Both the position numbers and the translations under genes were made by a program. The notes beneath the pieces were generated by a model. It was not told the DNA's origin and made no database searches. It worked only from the letters and a program-made list of their open reading frames with translations. A stretch of 64,000 nt of DNA from Trichococcus collinsii (GTDB lineage Bacteria; Bacillota; Bacilli; Lactobacillales; Aerococcaceae): NCBI RefSeq assembly GCF_900107505.1, contig NZ_FNQH01000001.1:496001-560000 (forward strand). Reading direction: 5' to 3'. Positions 48,514 through 56,711 of the stretch are shown in pieces; the first letter of the stretch is position 1, and every line of letters starts with the position of its first letter.

Positions 48514-48656
48514 CGTAGATACAGCCTCAGATGAAACATCTGAACAGTATCTATGTGGATTACTAAAGATATTTAAGCCGCCACATAGACAATATCGGTC
48601 TGTGTGGCGTTTTCTGTATTCAGCCGCCATACTTGGTTCAGATGGCGGCTTTTTTA
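48514..48656 (+). promoter_or_regulatory. Attenuator-like leader RNA with alternative hairpins and two terminators
   Basis: Hairpin 1: TAGATAC (48516-48522) with GTATCTA (48547-48553), enclosing CAGATG-AAA-CATCTG. Hairpin 2: CGCCACATAGAC (48579-48590) with GTCTGTGTGGCG (48598-48609), followed by TTTT. Hairpin 3: AGCCGCCAT (48622-48630) with ATGGCGGCT (48642-48650), followed by six T. Alternative pairings exclude these: CTATGTGG (48551-48558) is the exact complement of CCACATAG (48581-48588), and AGCCGCCA at 48576 could pair with the 3' arm of hairpin 3. I do not recognise a known riboswitch or T-box. Confidence 0.65.
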
Positions 48657-48702
48657 TCACCTTTTTACAGAATAAGAAGCAGAAAAATTGGAGGAATCAG
48701 AA

Positions 48703-49746
48703 ATGAAAAAATTATTCAGAGCACGCGCAAGTATCTTGACCCTAATGGCAGCGACAGTATTGATGGCATGCGGCAATTCGGATGCCAATAATTCGGACAC
48801 CTCTTCGGACGGTTCCGCTGCAAGCTCCACCGACAGCATAAATCCAGATTTGCCATACATCGGTATTATGCAATTGACGACCCATCCGGCACTCGATCAG
48901 ATTGGAGAAGGCATCATCGACCAATTAGAAGAAGCCGGCTATGTGGACGGCGAAACGGCAACAATCGATTTCCAGAATGCGCAAGGCGATCAGTCCAATA
49001 TGCAATCAATAGCGGAGCGATTCGTTTCGAATGATGCGGATATCATGATCGGCATCGCTACCCCAGCAGCACAGGCTTTGGCGAATGCATCCAGTGATAT
49101 CCCGATCATTTTGGGAGCCATCACGGATCCGGTAGCAGCCAGTCTTGTGGATTCATTGGAAAAACCGGGCGGCAATATCACCGGCGTCAGCGATAAGACT
49201 CCCGCCCGCGATCAATTTGTTTTGATTCAACAATTGCTTCCTGATGCCAAAACAATCGGTATCCTTTACTCATCAGCAGAGGACAACTCAATCAGCTCCG
49301 CTAAAGAGGCTGAAGAAATTGCCGCTTCATTAGGCTTGAAAACAATCACAAAAACAGTCACTTCCACGAACGATATCGCGCAAGTCGCTGAAAGCCTTGC
49401 TTCTGAAGTGGATGCAATCTACGTACCGACAGACAACACCATCGCAAGCGGTTTAGCGACATTGATCCCGGTTGCGGATTCTTACAACATCCCGGTATTC
49501 CCTGCTGTGGACACGATGGTTGAAGAGGGCGGGTTGGCAACGATTGGTTTGAATCAATATGCATTGGGTACCCAAACCGGAGCTGTGGCGGCTGATATCC
49601 TGGCTGGAGCTGATCCCGCAACTTATCCTGTACAATACGCGACTGGGATCCAACTGGTCATCAATCGAGCGAAAGCCGACCAATTAGGCATCACGATCCC
49701 CGATGATGTCGCACAGAATGCCATCTTTGTAGGAGAAGGAGAGTAA
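48703..49746 (+). CDS. ABC transporter substrate-binding lipoprotein (TrpX-like)
   Basis: Extracellular binding protein anchored by lipid: the lipobox LMACGN lies near residue 23 after a basic, hydrophobic signal. The mature part belongs to the ABC_sub_bind (DUF534) family, with PYIGIMQLTTHPALDQIGEG, IGIATPAAQALANAS, PIILGAITDPVAASLV, NITGVSDKTP and VFPAVDTMVEEGGLATIGLN. Homologues in streptococci (TrpXYZ) are predicted tryptophan importers. ATG 48703 has GGAGGAA upstream. First of a three-gene importer operon behind the attenuator. Confidence 0.88.
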   Translation: MKKLFRARASILTLMAATVLMACGNSDANNSDTSSDGSAASSTDSINPDLPYIGIMQLTTHPALDQIGEGIIDQLEEAGYVDGETATIDFQNAQGDQSNMQSIAERFVSNDADIMIGIATPAAQALANASSDIPIILGAITDPVAASLVDSLEKPGGNITGVSDKTPARDQFVLIQQLLPDAKTIGILYSSAEDNSISSAKEAEEIAASLGLKTITKTVTSTNDIAQVAESLASEVDAIYVPTDNTIASGLATLIPVADSYNIPVFPAVDTMVEEGGLATIGLNQYALGTQTGAVAADILAGADPATYPVQYATGIQLVINRAKADQLGITIPDDVAQNAIFVGEGE

Positions 49747-49751
49747 CATTA

Positions 49752-50648
49752 ATGAATATGATTATTTCTGCCGTCTCCCAAGGGTTGCTTTGGAGTATTC
49801 TGGCACTGGGTTTATTTGTAAGTTTCCGCATTTTGGATCTGGCCGACATGACTACCGAGGGTGCGTTCCCCCTCGGTGCGGCTGTGGCTGTCCAAGCCAT
49901 CACTCTAGGCGCCAATCCTTATATCGCGATTATATTTGCCATCATTGCCGGCAGCTCAGCCGGACTGATCACTGGGTTTTTGATTACAAAACTCCAGATT
50001 CCCAGCCTTTTGGCGGGTATTCTGACGATGACAGGCCTCTATTCCATCAACTTGCGCGTGATGGGGAGGGCAAACATCAGTCTGTTGGGCAAAGATACAA
50101 TTTTCACGGTTTTTAAAAACATGAATCTTCCCAGACATTTCGACACAATTATGTTGGGCTTGTTGGTTGTCGTCCTGATTATCGGGCTCTATGTTATCTT
50201 TTTCAAGACGGAATTCGGTCAAGCTGTTATCGCAACGGGTGACAACGAAGCGATGGCCCGCTCATTGGGTATATCCACAAACACAATGAAAATCGTAGGC
50301 TTGATGATTTCGAACGGGATCGTCGCTTTGGCTGGATCAATCATCGCACAGGACAACGGCTACGCCGACATCAGTATGGGTATCGGAACAATCGTCATCG
50401 GTTTGGCTTCGATCATCATCGGCGAAGTATTGTTCACGAATGTCTCTTTCAAAATGCGTTTGGTTTGCCTAATGTTGGGTTCAGTCCTGTATCGTCTGAT
50501 TATGGTGATGGTATTGGAAGCCGGTATGAATCCGAACGACTTCAAGTTGATTTCGGCGGTATTGTTGACCTTCTTCTTGGCGTTACCGAAAATCAAGGAA
50601 ACCTATTATATGTACTCATTGCGAAAGAAGGTGAAGCGAAATGACTAA
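49752..50648 (+). CDS. ABC transporter permease
   Basis: Membrane subunit of the BPD_transp_2 (LivH/TrpY-like) family, 298 residues with about eight hydrophobic segments. Recognisable are GLFVSFRILDLADMTTEGAF near the N-terminus and AIGTGDNEAMARSLGI-like ATGDNEAMARSLGISTNTMK in the coupling region. AGGAGAAGGAGAG lies upstream. Its end overlaps the ATPase gene by 8 nt. Confidence 0.9.
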   Translation: MNMIISAVSQGLLWSILALGLFVSFRILDLADMTTEGAFPLGAAVAVQAITLGANPYIAIIFAIIAGSSAGLITGFLITKLQIPSLLAGILTMTGLYSINLRVMGRANISLLGKDTIFTVFKNMNLPRHFDTIMLGLLVVVLIIGLYVIFFKTEFGQAVIATGDNEAMARSLGISTNTMKIVGLMISNGIVALAGSIIAQDNGYADISMGIGTIVIGLASIIIGEVLFTNVSFKMRLVCLMLGSVLYRLIMVMVLEAGMNPNDFKLISAVLLTFFLALPKIKETYYMYSLRKKVKRND

Positions 50649-51435
50649 TCAGGAAGCGATGTTGACGATGTCACATGTCTCCAAAACGTTCTACCCTGGT
50701 TCACCAAATCAGGTCAACGCACTCCAGGACGTAAATCTGACTGTCAGACAAGGCGATTTCATCACTTTGGTCGGAGGCAACGGAGCTGGCAAATCAACCC
50801 TGTTGAATGCTATTTCCGGAAACTTTCTGCCTGACACAGGCGATATCATCGTAAACGGACAAAATGTTACCTTCTTAAAAGAAGACAAACGAGCGCCTTA
50901 CATCAGCCGGGTCTTTCAGGATCCCAAAATGGGAACTGCCCCACGTATGACGGTACAGGAAAATTTATCTTTGGCATACCGTAGAGGGCAAAAACGGACG
51001 CTACGCTTCGGGACTTCGCAGGAAGAAAAAGTATTCTTCAAAGAAGAGCTGAAAAAATTAGGCTTAGGCCTGGAAAACCGGATGGGCTCAGAAATCGGGC
51101 TCTTGTCCGGTGGTCAGAGACAAGCAATCGCTCTGCTGATGGCAACGATGAAACGCCCGGACATCCTGCTGTTGGATGAACATACGGCAGCGTTGGATCC
51201 GAAAACGGCTAAATTGGTTCTGGAATTGACGAATCAACAAGTGATCGACAACAACCTTACCAGCATCATGATCACGCACAACCTGCAGGACGCCATTCAG
51301 TACGGAAATCGTATGCTTGTGCTGCATCACGGTCAAATCATGAAGGATTATGACTCCGAAATGAAGAAAACATTGACACCCGAAAAAATATTTGCTGAAC
51401 TTCAGGAATTATCCATCCAAGACATACTAGTCTGA
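50641..51435 (+). CDS. ABC transporter ATP-binding protein
   Basis: ATPase subunit of the importer. Walker A is VGGNGAGKSTLLNAI, the signature is LLSGGQRQAIALLMA, Walker B is PDILLLDEHTAALDP and the switch His is in SIMITHNLQDAI. 264 residues is normal. It overlaps the permease gene by 8 nt, giving fixed stoichiometry of the operon products. Confidence 0.93.
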   Translation: MTNQEAMLTMSHVSKTFYPGSPNQVNALQDVNLTVRQGDFITLVGGNGAGKSTLLNAISGNFLPDTGDIIVNGQNVTFLKEDKRAPYISRVFQDPKMGTAPRMTVQENLSLAYRRGQKRTLRFGTSQEEKVFFKEELKKLGLGLENRMGSEIGLLSGGQRQAIALLMATMKRPDILLLDEHTAALDPKTAKLVLELTNQQVIDNNLTSIMITHNLQDAIQYGNRMLVLHHGQIMKDYDSEMKKTLTPEKIFAELQELSIQDILV

Positions 51436-51455
51436 TAGAAAGGTAAGTGATCTTT

Positions 51456-52310
51456 ATGTGGCATCCGGGAGATGCGATCGGCTTCATCAGCTGTTCGAAC
51501 GGATTAACGAATAATGATCGCTCGCTGGAAATGGTTTCGTCACTAAGCCGGAAAATCAAGAATGATTTTGGCCTGGAGACCGTAATGAGTGACGTCCTTT
51601 TTCTGGATAAAGAGACACAGCAAACCGAGGCCCCTGCATCCCGTGCAGGGGCTTTATTGTCTCTTTACTCTGATGCGAGTGTAAAAGCGATATTTGATTT
51701 ATCCGGTGGGGATTTAGCAAATGAAATATTGCCTTATCTCGATTTCGAGAGTATCAAAAGTAATCCAAAACCCTATTTTGGATACAGCGATAATACTGTA
51801 ATCGTGAATGCGCTCCAAGGCAAAACTGGCATCCAGAATGTCCTATATAATCCCAAAGTGCTTGTGGGCCAGGAAGAAGCGTTTCAAACACAAGCTCTCA
51901 GTGATTTGGTTACCCAAATCGACGCAGACTGGACTGGAATATTCAAAATAAGCGGAAATAGCGCCTCTGAACAATCCGCGGCAGTTTTCGTAGGCGGGAA
52001 TCTGCGCTGCTTCCTGAAGCTAGCAGGAACCCCTTATTGGCCGGAATTGGAAAACAAAGTGCTGGTTATCGAATCGGCAGGCGGCAGGTACGAAGCGATG
52101 TGCAGCGGTTTGGCGCAACTGGAGCAGTTGGGGGCTTTCGGAAAAATCAACGGTCTGCTCATCGGGCAATTCACGCAACTGGCTTTGGACGAAAAAACGT
52201 CAGCTTTTCTGAGAGTGTGCCGCAACTACGCTTCTCGGTACGGGTTCCCCGTATGGGAAACAGACTTCATCGGGCATGACGACTATTCAAAGCCGATTCG
52301 CATCGGTTGA
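51456..52310 (+). CDS. S66 family peptidase (LD-carboxypeptidase/MccF-like)
   Basis: Cytoplasmic serine peptidase of family S66. The nucleophile Ser is in YFGYSDNTVIVNAL, with the preceding AIFDLSGGDLANEILPYLDF; the Glu and His of the triad fit KVLVIESAGGRYEA and FIGHDDYSKP. Family members recycle peptidoglycan (LdcA) or cleave microcin C (MccF); the sequence does not decide. About 284 residues. ATG 51456 is taken as start with AAAGG 13 nt upstream; GTG 51447 is the alternative. It follows the importer ATPase by 20 nt and may share its transcript. Confidence 0.82.
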   Translation: MWHPGDAIGFISCSNGLTNNDRSLEMVSSLSRKIKNDFGLETVMSDVLFLDKETQQTEAPASRAGALLSLYSDASVKAIFDLSGGDLANEILPYLDFESIKSNPKPYFGYSDNTVIVNALQGKTGIQNVLYNPKVLVGQEEAFQTQALSDLVTQIDADWTGIFKISGNSASEQSAAVFVGGNLRCFLKLAGTPYWPELENKVLVIESAGGRYEAMCSGLAQLEQLGAFGKINGLLIGQFTQLALDEKTSAFLRVCRNYASRYGFPVWETDFIGHDDYSKPIRIG

Positions 52311-52363
52311 GGGGACTATGTCTGGTTTGATCGAGAAAAAACAGAGTATCCAATTAGCCAGCA

Positions 52364-52392
52364 TTGACAAAAGCGATTATGCGCGTTATTAT
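52364..52392 (+). promoter_or_regulatory. pyrB-pyrC promoter
   Basis: TTGACA (52364-52369), exactly 17 nt, TATTAT (52387-52392): a near-perfect sigma-A promoter ahead of two PyrR leaders. Confidence 0.85.
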
Positions 52393-52412
52393 TTTAGCAA
52401 CAGAATGAATTT

Positions 52413-52515
52413 CCTTTAACGAGAGTCCAGAGAGACTACTAAGGAGCATATCAGGCCTACTGCGCCTTTATCATGACTTTATGCCCATTGTCTCTTTGAC
52501 CATGGGCTTTTTTTC
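52413..52515 (+). promoter_or_regulatory. PyrR attenuator 1 of pyrBC
   Basis: The PyrR-binding loop AGTCCAGAGAGACT (52424-52437) is closed by CCTT and AAGG. The terminator is GCCCAT (52483-52488) with ATGGGC (52502-52507), followed by a run of T. Confidence 0.88.
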
Positions 52516-52552
52516 TGGAGATTTATCCTATCGCACAACTTAATAGCGAATG

Positions 52553-52670
52553 TGAGACTTTAAGGGGGTCCTGTGAGGCCCGCAAGGTCACTAGATGGCC
52601 GCTCTGTATCCAAATATGGGAGCGGCTGGCCTAGAACCTGAAGAACTTACAAATTCTTCGGGTTCTTTTT
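52553..52670 (+). promoter_or_regulatory. PyrR attenuator 2 of pyrBC
   Basis: A second PyrR-binding loop, GGTCCTGTGAGGCC (52567-52580), is followed by a hairpin GCCGCTC/GAGCGGC (52598-52626) and the terminator GAACCTGAAGAA (52634-52645) with TTCTTCGGGTTC (52654-52665) and T residues. The two units are in series on the same leader with no gene between. Confidence 0.82.
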
Positions 52671-52707
52671 GCCTCCATTCACAAAAAACTAATTGGAGGG
52701 CTTTAAA

Positions 52708-53649
52708 ATGATGCAGACAACAAATCAGATCGCATTAAAAAACTTTGTAAGTGTCGAGGAACTAACGAATTTGGAAATCATGTCGCTGATCATGCGGGCA
52801 TCCGAATTCAAAAACGGCGTCCAACCAGATCGGGATTTGACTGAGGGCATCTACGCTTCGAACTTGTTTTTCGAGAACAGCACACGCACACACAAAAGTT
52901 TCGAAATGGCGGAACACAAGTTGGGGATGAAAGTCATCAGCTTTGACACTTCGACTAGCAGCGTCAGCAAAGGCGAGACGCTTTATGACACGGTTTTGAC
53001 CTTATCGGCGATCGGCGTGGATGTGGTCGTTATCCGCCACAGTGCGGAAGCCTACTACAAAGAATTGATCGAAAGCCCAGGTATCACCGCGTCAATCGTG
53101 AACGGCGGAGATGGCGCCGGCCAGCATCCGAGCCAGTGCTTGTTGGACCTATTGACAATCTACGAAGAATTCCATACTTTCAGCGGAGTTAAGGTAGCCA
53201 TATGCGGCGACTTGTCGCACTCACGTGTAGCTAAAACAAACATGCAGATGCTGCAGCGCCTAGGAGCGACCATTTATTTTACGGGTCCGGAAGAGTGGTA
53301 CGATTCTACTTTCGATCAATACGGCACGCACAAGGAAATCGATGACATCATCGGAGAAGTCGATGTCATGATGCTTCTCCGCGTCCAGACAGAACGCCAT
53401 GGCGGAAAAGCGATGCGCTACACTAAAGCCGAGTATCTCGATCAATTCGGCTTGACCGTCGCTCGCGAAGCCCGCATGAAGGAATCCGCCATCATCATGC
53501 ATCCCGCTCCGGTAAACCGAGATGTGGAATTGGCGGACAGCCTAGTGGAATGCCGCCGCTCGCGGATCGTGACGCAAATGAAAAATGGCGTCTTTGCGAG
53601 AATGGCCATATTGGAAGCCATCGTAAACGGAAGAACAATGAACGTATAA
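52708..53649 (+). CDS. pyrB: Aspartate carbamoyltransferase catalytic subunit
   Basis: Second step of pyrimidine synthesis: carbamoyl phosphate plus aspartate. The carbamoyl phosphate site is [25 protein letters not shown] and [11 protein letters not shown] are also typical. About 313 residues from ATG 52708, with GGAGGG upstream. TTG 52693 lies before that site and is rejected. Regulation is by the two PyrR attenuators upstream. Confidence 0.96.
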   Translation: MMQTTNQIALKNFVSVEELTNLEIMSLIMRASEFKNGVQPDRDLTEGIYASNLFFENSTRTHKSFEMAEHKLGMKVISFDTSTSSVSKGETLYDTVLTLSAIGVDVVVIRHSAEAYYKELIESPGITASIVNGGDGAGQHPSQCLLDLLTIYEEFHTFSGVKVAICGDLSHSRVAKTNMQMLQRLGATIYFTGPEEWYDSTFDQYGTHKEIDDIIGEVDVMMLLRVQTERHGGKAMRYTKAEYLDQFGLTVAREARMKESAIIMHPAPVNRDVELADSLVECRRSRIVTQMKNGVFARMAILEAIVNGRTMNV

Positions 53650-53678
53650 TCATAACAATTCACCAGTGGAGGGATCAC

Positions 53679-54956
53679 ATGTCAGTTTGGATAAAAAATG
53701 CAAAAATGTTGGGTCAAAAAGAGGAACTTATTCCTGTAGAGATATATGTGAAAGACGATAAAATAGCAGCAATCGGTCAGGATCTTCAGGGAACGGCTGA
53801 GGATGCAACAGTCATCGATGCCAAGGGCGGTCTGGTAACTCCCGGTTTAGTCGACGTGCACGTGCACTTGCGTGAACCAGGTTTCACCTATAAAGAGACA
53901 ATCGAAACAGGAACCCAGGCAGCCGCTCGCGGAGGCTTCACGACAGTCTGCGCAATGCCAAACCTGAATCCGGTTCCGGATACGGCTGATAAATTCGCTG
54001 CCATCCAACAACTGATTAAAGATACAGCCATCATCAAAGTAAAACAGTATGCGCCCATCACCGAGAACTTGCGCAGTGACGTCTTGACCGATCAGAAGCA
54101 ATTATTGGAAGCTGGCGCCTTCGCCTTCACTAACGATGGTGTAGGTGTCCAAACAGCCGGAACGATGTATTTGGCAATGAAAGAAGCAGCAAAGAATAAC
54201 GTTGCGCTTGTTGCGCATACCGAAGACGACTCGCTGTTGTTCGGAGGCGTGATGCATAAAGGCACCCGCTCCGACGAATTGGATTTGCCTGGCATCTTGA
54301 GCGTGACGGAATCGACGCAAATCGCCCGCGATGTGCTTTTAGCGGAAGCGACAGGCTGCCATTACCATGTCTGCCATGTTTCAACGAAAGAGAGCGTACG
54401 CGTTATCCGCGATGCCAAACGAGCTGGTATCCATGTCACTGCGGAAGTCGCTCCTCATCACTTGATCCTGATAGATGGTTCCATCCCAACCGATACTGCC
54501 ATCTACAAAATGAACCCACCATTGCGCGGCGCTGAAGACCGTGCAGCCTTAATAGAGGGATTGCTGGACGGCACAATCGACTGCATCGCAACCGATCATG
54601 CTCCGCACGGAGAAGAAGAAAAACAAGGCGGTATGGTTGGCGCTCCATTCGGCATCGTCGGCATCGAGACTGCTTTCCAACTAATGTATTCCAACTTCGT
54701 CTTAGGTGGTGTCTTCACCTTGAAACAACTGGTTGATTGGATGACTGTCACGCCAGCAGCATTGTTCGGCATGGAGTCTGGGACGCTGGATATCGGCTCC
54801 CAAGCGGATATCGCCATCTTCGATTTGGCCAACGAATACGAAATCCGCAGCGAAGACTTCCTTTCGAAAGCGACAAATACACCGTTCACCGGCTGGAAAG
54901 TCAAAGGCGAAACGCTTTATACACTAGTGGACGGCAAAGTCGTCTACTCGAAATAA
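53679..54956 (+). CDS. pyrC: Dihydroorotase
   Basis: Zinc enzyme closing carbamoyl-aspartate to dihydroorotate. Zinc ligands are in VDVHVHLREPG near residue 60, AHTEDDSLL, HVSTKESV and ATDHAPHG. 425 residues, class I length. ATG 53679 is chosen because GGAGGG precedes it and all earlier in-frame starts lie inside pyrB. It is 29 nt after pyrB and ends in a terminator. Confidence 0.95.
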   Translation: MSVWIKNAKMLGQKEELIPVEIYVKDDKIAAIGQDLQGTAEDATVIDAKGGLVTPGLVDVHVHLREPGFTYKETIETGTQAAARGGFTTVCAMPNLNPVPDTADKFAAIQQLIKDTAIIKVKQYAPITENLRSDVLTDQKQLLEAGAFAFTNDGVGVQTAGTMYLAMKEAAKNNVALVAHTEDDSLLFGGVMHKGTRSDELDLPGILSVTESTQIARDVLLAEATGCHYHVCHVSTKESVRVIRDAKRAGIHVTAEVAPHHLILIDGSIPTDTAIYKMNPPLRGAEDRAALIEGLLDGTIDCIATDHAPHGEEEKQGGMVGAPFGIVGIETAFQLMYSNFVLGGVFTLKQLVDWMTVTPAALFGMESGTLDIGSQADIAIFDLANEYEIRSEDFLSKATNTPFTGWKVKGETLYTLVDGKVVYSK

Positions 54957-54971
54957 ATAGATGATAAGGAG

Positions 54972-55004
54972 TAAGCAACGAATTGCAATTCGCTGCTTAT
55001 TTCT
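54972..55004 (+). terminator. pyrBC terminator
   Basis: TAAGCAACGAATT (54972-54984) and AATTCGCTGCTTA (54987-54999) pair with one mismatch and are followed by TTTCTTT. Confidence 0.75.
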
Positions 55005-55044
55005 TTATAATGACAAGGCAGAATAATGAATGGATAGGTGAAAA

Positions 55045-55698
55045 ATGACGAAACATTTAAAGAACATGTTATTGGTCATCGTGGCGGTAATCATAACCGC
55101 TATCGGAGCAAGCATAACAGTAAAAGCCAATGTCGGCGTGGGTGCCTACGAAGCCCTTAACATGAGCATCAATCAACTTTCCGGCATCAAAATCGGAACG
55201 CTGGCGATTATACTGAATATCATATGTGTAGTGATCCAATGGCTTTTGATGAAAAAAGAGTTTTCGTTGAGACAATTATTTCAGATTCCGGTCACATTGA
55301 TCCTCGGCCAAGTGATGAACCTGATGCTTTATACGGTATTTTCCAGCATGACGATCGACCAGTATTGGGTGAAAATCGCGATGGTCATTTTAGGGGGCAT
55401 TATAGCAGCAATCGGCGTCGGATCAATGATGGCCTTGAATTACATCAATATGCCTTTGGAGGGCGCTTGTATGGCCTTCAGTAACCGCTTTGGCTTCAAC
55501 TTTGGGAAAGTGCGCCAAATAATTGATATTTTGTTTATCGCATCTGCTTTGCTCATCGCAGTTTCTACCGATACCCCTATTACGGTGCGCGAAGGGACCA
55601 TCATCAGCATGCTTTTCTTCCCGTCAAGCATGAATTTCGTTTATGAAAAACTCAAAGCATCGGCAGCTGCACAAGAACTGTCCATCGATTTGGACTGA
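55045..55698 (+). CDS. YczE/YyaS/YitT family membrane protein
   Basis: A 217-residue integral membrane protein with five or six hydrophobic segments (LLVIVAVIITAIGASITVKA, AIILNIICVVIQWLLM, KIAMVILGGIIAAIGVGSMM and others). The NVGVGAYEALNMSI segment after the first helix is characteristic of the family. Function unknown. AGGTGAAAA precedes ATG. It stands alone after the pyrC terminator. Confidence 0.8.
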   Translation: MTKHLKNMLLVIVAVIITAIGASITVKANVGVGAYEALNMSINQLSGIKIGTLAIILNIICVVIQWLLMKKEFSLRQLFQIPVTLILGQVMNLMLYTVFSSMTIDQYWVKIAMVILGGIIAAIGVGSMMALNYINMPLEGACMAFSNRFGFNFGKVRQIIDILFIASALLIAVSTDTPITVREGTIISMLFFPSSMNFVYEKLKASAAAQELSIDLD

Positions 55699-55815
55699 TT
55701 ATTCTCGCTCGGAATCACTATATATGGTTTGTTTTTTGCAAAATAATACTGTATGATGTATCCATAAGCTTTATTCGAAAAAATTCTTATCGGATAACCA
55801 ATGGAGGAAACTATT

Positions 55816-56055
55816 ATGTCTAACAAGAGTGTCACAGTATATACAAAACCGAATTGCATGCAGTGCAATTTTACAAAGAAATTTTTGGATGATAATAGCA
55901 TCCGTTATGAAATCAAAGACATTCAAGAGTCAGAAGTGGCCTTGGCGGAAGTCAAAGAATTGGGTTTCCAATCTTTGCCGGTAGTCGTCTTTGATGGCGT
56001 TGAGCCATTTTTCGGCTTTAGACCTGATTTGCTTGAACAGTTGATCACAGCCTAG
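55816..56055 (+). CDS. nrdH: NrdH-like glutaredoxin
   Basis: A 79-residue thioredoxin-fold redox protein with the active site KPNCMQCNFTKKFLDD (C-M-Q-C) and the end motif GFRPDLLEQL typical of NrdH, which reduces class Ib ribonucleotide reductase. nrdE/nrdF are not in the window. ATG 55816 (MSNKSVTV) is chosen because GGAGGA lies 7 nt upstream. An imperfect NrdR-like box lies about 90 nt upstream. Confidence 0.88.
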   Translation: MSNKSVTVYTKPNCMQCNFTKKFLDDNSIRYEIKDIQESEVALAEVKELGFQSLPVVVFDGVEPFFGFRPDLLEQLITA

Positions 56056-56069
56056 TCGCGCAACATCTG

Positions 56070-56117
56070 ACAGCATCAGATTTCCCTTTAGGAGAAGTCT
56101 GATGCTGTTTTTTTTCA
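56070..56117 (+). terminator. Terminator after nrdH
   Basis: ACAGCATCAGA (56070-56080) and TCTGATGCTGT (56098-56108) are perfect arms followed by eight T. Confidence 0.9.
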
Positions 56118-56192
56118 GCCAAATATTGTGAATCGTGATAAGATAGAGGGAAGAATCAACAATTTTTGCGACTGGAAAGGGGACTAAATGAA

Positions 56193-56609
56193 ATGAATAA
56201 ATCGTTATATCATACAGAAGTTATCAATAGTGACGGATTGAACGGGACTGCCTCTGTTTCGGATGGAGAATCCCTGCAAACATCAGATCCGCTTAAGGAT
56301 TTGGCCGGTTTCAATCCGGAACAACTATTCGGCTTATCATGGTCGACTTGCTTGAACGCCACAATAGAAGCATTGCTTAAAGCGAGGGGAGCCAAGGCGC
56401 GGAGCAAAGCGGAAGTCCATGTCGATTTCTGCAGGGAAGAAGACGGAAAAGGATTTTATTTCGATCTCAAAGCTTTTATTTCGGTCGAAGGCATGGAGTT
56501 GGCAGATGTTGAAAAACTTGCGCAATCAGCCCACAAACGTTGTCCTGTTTCAAAAATCATCGGTGACTATAATCATGTCACGTTGGAAGTTGTCCCGTAC
56601 GCGGAATAA
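56193..56609 (+). CDS. OsmC/Ohr family protein
   Basis: A 138-residue OsmC-fold protein, probably a thiol peroxidase for organic hydroperoxides. The two redox cysteines of the family are in GLSWSTCLNATIEALL and SAHKRCPVSKII. GLNGTASVSDGE and PEQLFGLSW are also typical. ATG 56193 has AAAGGGG 9 nt upstream; the longer start at 56166 has none. Ohr versus OsmC cannot be decided from this alone. Confidence 0.85.
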   Translation: MNKSLYHTEVINSDGLNGTASVSDGESLQTSDPLKDLAGFNPEQLFGLSWSTCLNATIEALLKARGAKARSKAEVHVDFCREEDGKGFYFDLKAFISVEGMELADVEKLAQSAHKRCPVSKIIGDYNHVTLEVVPYAE

Positions 56610-56711
56610 CGACCTTTGAGTTCGTTGCTTCTCTTGACAGCTAAACCGTATCAGTTTGCTTCACTCTGTTTTGTGATAAAATAGTGAAAAGCAGAAAAGG
56701 TGGCGTAGCGT

